A stretch of 13,258 nt of DNA, taken from Actinomycetes bacterium. Its GTDB lineage: Bacteria > Actinomycetota > Acidimicrobiia > Acidimicrobiales > CADCSY01. The notes under the pieces were generated by a model. It saw nothing but the letters and a program-made list of their open reading frames with translations, did not search any database and was not told the origin of the DNA. The position numbers and the translations under genes were made by a program. The DNA lies in the NCBI GenBank assembly GCA_025464025.1, contig JAODBP010000118.1, positions 1-13,258 of the forward strand. Reading direction: 5' to 3'. Each line of letters begins with the position of its first letter. The first letter of the stretch is position 1. Positions 13,002 to 13,258 of this stretch are shown piece by piece.

Positions 13002-13258
13002 GTGCCTGCTCGTCCTCGGTGTCGCTGGCGCCGTCGTCCTCCGCGACGGCCTGCGCGAGGGGACGGACAAGCGTGCCACGGCGCCGCCCCCCGCCCGTCG
13101 CGCCCGTCGCCGGGGCCCACACCCTGACGAGATCGCCCCAGGACCAAAGACGCTCCGAGGGGACAACGGGGCGCGCCGGACCTGGTGCTTCCCGAACCGG
13201 CGACGGATTGACAACGTTTCTGTTGTCAATCCGTCGCCAGTTCGAGCGCGGGACTCGG
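13002..13258. other. control gap upstream of ylbL, no confident gene
   Basis: These 257 bases must contain the promoter of the ylbL-kinase unit, but I find no convincing -35/-10 pair. A plus-strand frame opens at 13000 and stays open to the window edge, beginning MCLLVLGVAGAVVL. Its first 45 or so codons have G/C-rich third positions, but the rest loses that bias and crosses the long inverted repeat. The strongest feature is that repeat at 13193-13244. Confidence 0.5.
13193..13244. repeat. long inverted repeat (23-base arms, one mismatch)
   Basis: The arms are 13193-13215 and 13222-13244, with a 6-base loop GTTTCT. The inner 17 pairs are perfect (GGCGACGGATTGACAAC and its complement), then one mismatch and 5 more pairs. 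The inner part is markedly AT-richer than its surroundings and both arms carry TTGACA. No T-run follows on either strand, so it is not a standard terminator. It could be a regulator site, a bidirectional 3' end, or the end of a small repeated element. Confidence 0.7.

Noticed and set aside
13002..13229. N-terminal extension of the YlbL-like protease to a TTG at 13229
   Set aside because: The start would lie inside the long inverted repeat and the added 76 residues are Arg-rich low complexity. The shorter form from 13001 has the normal YlbL layout with a membrane helix near residue 28.
13000..13258. Plus-strand open frame starting MCLLVLGVAGAVVL and running off the window
   Set aside because: The hydrophobic start and early codon bias are suggestive, but the bias is lost after about 45 codons, the frame crosses the hairpin, and its start overlaps the ylbL start region.

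Overview
The window reads as ordinary chromosome from a high-GC actinobacterium. Third codon positions are nearly all G or C, and the genes include a YlbL-type PDZ/Lon protease, a UPF0182 membrane protein and a DivIVA-domain coiled-coil protein. Secreted proteins end in Thr/Pro-rich tails, and several genes appear to be transcribed leaderless. I infer Actinomycetota with good confidence. Acidimicrobiia is only a guess, based on the poly-Thr tails and gene mix. Almost everything is on the minus strand, so the biological order runs from right to left.

Right part (13258 to 7769): a gap of about 257 bases contains a long inverted repeat. It is followed by a ylbL-like protease, a large multi-domain sensor histidine kinase 15 bases downstream (likely one operon), and a FecR-like lipoprotein with a Pro/Thr-rich tail. 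The kinase-lipoprotein gap could encode a 34-residue leader peptide overlapping the lipoprotein start, and an RNA stem that would contain that start codon.

Middle part (7768 to 2517): a 621-residue protein carries an N-terminal DivIVA segment, a long coiled coil, an acidic Pro/Glu linker and a C-terminal Cys/His module resembling the end of phage minor-head (Mu F / SPP1 gp7) proteins. Next is a 978-residue UPF0182 protein whose leaderless promoter lies within a perfect inverted repeat. A small coiled-coil gene on the plus strand converges on it, with one base between the two stop codons and a hairpin spanning both. An initiator tRNA gene with a good promoter and an intrinsic terminator follows.

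Left part (2390 to 1): a clock-type operon, kaiC then kaiB then a second kaiB-like gene, with start/stop overlaps of 1 and 4 bases. The second kaiB runs off the window edge. The control region upstream of kaiC holds a perfect 18-bp palindrome and a second short inverted repeat. KaiC has both ATPase domains, but Ala and Ser replace the Ser-Thr phosphosite pair known from cyanobacteria. No kaiA is visible.

Taken together, the right half looks like an envelope and stress-response neighbourhood (membrane protease, sensor kinase, lipoprotein, polar coiled-coil protein, UPF0182). The left end is a compact KaiC/KaiB module. I see no insertion sequence, phage block or CRISPR array. The most unusual items are the DivIVA/minor-head-like fusion, the doubled kaiB, and the inverted repeats at the kaiC, UPF0182, lipoprotein and window-end control regions.
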